Shown: positions 62,211 through 64,000 of the stretch, piece after piece
Position numbering within the stretch: position 1 is the first letter of the stretch
How the letters are laid out: each line of letters opens with the position of its first letter
Assembly: GCA_023375675.1 (NCBI GenBank)
Contig: JALQBC010000004.1
Coordinates: forward strand, 744,001-808,000
From: Cytospora piceicola
Taxonomy: Eukaryota > Ascomycota > Sordariomycetes > Diaporthales > Cytosporaceae
DNA: 64,000 nt
Reading direction: 5' to 3'
Translations under genes and position numbers: made by a program
The notes under the pieces: generated by a model
Told to the model about the DNA's origin: nothing
What the model saw: only the letters and a program-made list of their open reading frames with translations
Database searches by the model: none

Positions 62211-62280
62211 GTACCTAGGTACATAGGTACATAAGTACTTAAGTACTTACCTAGGGTACCTAGGTAGGTAGGGTAGGCAG
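62211..62280. repeat. CCTAGGTA-type palindromic repeat cluster
   Basis: Dense run of GTACCTAGGTAC, AAGTACTTAAGTACTT and CCTAGGTAGGTAGGGTAGG words, the richest cluster of this repeat class in the window. Confidence 0.85.
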
Positions 62281-64000
62281 TCTACTGTGTACCAAGGTAG
62301 GATTCTGGTGATGAACAAGGGCAAAGGCAGGAGCGACCTGTTGACCATAAGGGGTAAGTGGTCCGTACACAGTACCGGGGTACTCCCAATCCGCACACTA
62401 CCTCTATATCATATCTGGGATTCATGGATATGACAGTACTATTTACATACAGTTACCGAGCGACCATGTAGCGCGGGATGAGCACAGACAGGTGGGGTGC
62501 CATAGGACTGGATCAACCCTGGAAGCCACAGCCACTCCACTGCAATGCACCGCATCGCACCGCACCGCACTCCTCTCCTTTTCTTCCTCCTGAACTCTCG
62601 CAACAAGGTTCACATTCGGTCCATATCAAAAGATTTGATCTTGGTCAGCATACTCCGTAAGCTTGGTGCTCCCCGGTTATCATCTGTCTTTTTTCTCGCT
62701 GGGGAACCCTCGCATATCAACAACACCCATGACCCATTTTCACATGCCTCTCCCAAGCACTCTTAGTTCGTGGCCCACAATCCTCATGTGGATCGCTCGT
62801 ATAGGTAGTACAATACGATACCATCACTATCATGGACTCAAATCAAGCTATTACCCGATCTTGGCGTACCTGACAGCTTCGCTGCAGAACGGTATCGACC
62901 TCGGGTGCCGAAACAGCTAAACACTCGCCAGGAAGGTTCTAGGCATCTCGTCCTCTTTTACCTCACAAAGTATACAGAGTCCCGTACTCGGTCACATCAA
63001 GAAGTACTACGTCAAGGGCTTCACGGCTTCAGCATCTCTTGCCCACAGAGCCATGCATAATCGCCTGCGCTTAACGAAGGTCTCACGCGGGGCGCGAGCT
63101 CCATCCGGAACGTGCTGGCCACCTGCGCCTGCGTGCCCATCGTCAAAGCTATCGCTTGAAAGATTGCGGCATGGGTTCCGCGGAATCCCACCCACTCATC
63201 TTGACCGTTGAGTCGGCTGGAAATCCTTCTCTTGCCCCGCCTCGGACTCTGAGTAACTCTGTCCTGCCTCGGTCAGACTCCTCTTGTACCGACGAGGTCA
63301 ACTCCTCTGCCAGGGGCACATACCTAGCCACAACTTTTCTACCGTGGTACTCTCAGGAACGGACACGGAAAACCCCCTTGACGACAGTACCGCAGTGATA
63401 CGTCCCCCTTGTTTCTCCCTTTTAATCCTTCACATGAGGCGCTTTTCGACCGTCTACATACTGCTTATTTCATGTTGGAACAATTGTCAATTACAGTAAG
63501 TGGTGTGTCAATTGGCAACACCAACACCTCTCTCCACGCCGTCGTCCTGATCACCCACTGGATTGCTTTTGTCAACTCTTCACTTCGCCTTAGGCGCTAG
63601 AACGACCGAAGGCTGCGTAGAAGCCTGCTCGACACCCTCCTTTTCCCACCGAGAACGCGGGTTAGCACGCAGTACCGCGCCATCCCGCCCTGGTCACACG
63701 AGTGAGAGATCACTTCGCCGCCAAAAACCTAAACCCCGCTTCACTGCATCTCCTTCCTTCGAGTCCTGGTGACGTGACCAACTGCAAGCCATACCTTACA
63801 CAAAAATGACAGATTCTTAGGCTTGACTCTTCCTGGATGAGGCGTTGTGACACGATATCTCCTTTTGTCTCTCTTTTCTCTCTCTTGTTCACTGTCTCCT
63901 GCCGTGGTATGTATCCAGACCTATATCCCAGTGCACCGCAGACGTCTTGAACCTGAGACCTGGCATGTCAAATATTCTCCCAAGTACGTACCCTCGACTG

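Larger units (their letters stand above)
58238..64000. other. Gene-poor right end
   Basis: 5.7 kb with no supported gene. It starts with the promoter and leader of the regulator at 58,237. It includes a GC hairpin (60961-60989), a doubtful open frame (60948-61325) and a CCTAGGTA cluster (62211-62280). The last 500 bp becomes pyrimidine-rich (CT-rich runs at 63,860-63,900), which in fungi often marks the promoter of a gene just beyond the window. Confidence 0.5.

Noticed and set aside
1..64000. Secondary-metabolite or other co-regulated cluster around the two Zn2Cys6 genes
   Set aside because: No polyketide synthase, peptide synthetase, terpene cyclase, P450 or transporter set is present. Neighbours are mostly housekeeping genes.

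Overview
This 64 kb window is nuclear DNA of a filamentous ascomycete (Pezizomycotina, most likely a Sordariomycete; I cannot name the species). The evidence is short spliceosomal introns (about 50-240 nt, GTRNGT donors, CTRAC-type branch sites close to the acceptor), fungal-only families (Zn2Cys6 regulators, DUF3433, AA11 oxygenase) and long intergenic stretches littered with the palindrome GTACCTAGGTAC. No bacterial operon, CRISPR array, rRNA, convincing tRNA, intact transposon or secondary-metabolite cluster is visible.

Layout from left to right: a gene-empty left end (1-4,340); a Zn2Cys6 regulator (4,459-6,487, +) with a 5'-leader intron and a small degenerate repeat array downstream; a region with two weak, possibly decayed genes (8,251-10,399); a GT17 glycosyltransferase (11,449-13,251, -) divergent from a triose-phosphate-translocator-family transporter with a 6-nt exon (14,682-16,114, +); the anaphase-promoting-complex subunit CDC16/APC6 (16,914-18,878, +); a 1,249-residue double DUF3433 membrane protein (19,877-23,781, +); an AIG2/GGCT-fold protein with an 8-nt exon (24,383-25,098, +); a 3.5 kb gene-poor gap; an AA11 lytic polysaccharide monooxygenase with an X278-like tail (28,622-29,889, +); the giant SAGA/NuA4 subunit TRA1 (30,994-42,766, +); acetoacetyl-CoA synthetase (43,573-46,461, +); a MARVEL-like membrane protein (48,834-49,876, +); the ribosome-biogenesis factor NOP16 (51,306-52,144, -); a second Zn2Cys6 regulator resembling the moc3-type annotation (55,585-58,237, -); and a gene-poor right end.

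The genes are mostly conserved housekeeping or ordinary accessory functions and do not form an obvious pathway: chromatin/transcription (TRA1, two regulators), cell cycle (APC6), ribosome assembly (NOP16), ketone-body/lipid precursor activation (AACS), Golgi/secretory glycosylation and transport (GT17 beside the transporter, the one pairing that could be functional), and chitin or cell-wall attack (AA11). I re-derived exon structures by hand from splice signals and reading-frame continuity; all twelve main models keep frame from start to stop. The most notable items are the micro-exons (6, 8 and 15 nt), a stop-free 63-nt probable intron hidden in the 11.4 kb TRA1 exon, the internally duplicated DUF3433 protein, a frameshifted gene-like stretch near 8.5 kb, and the repeats. 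I see no convincing new biological system.
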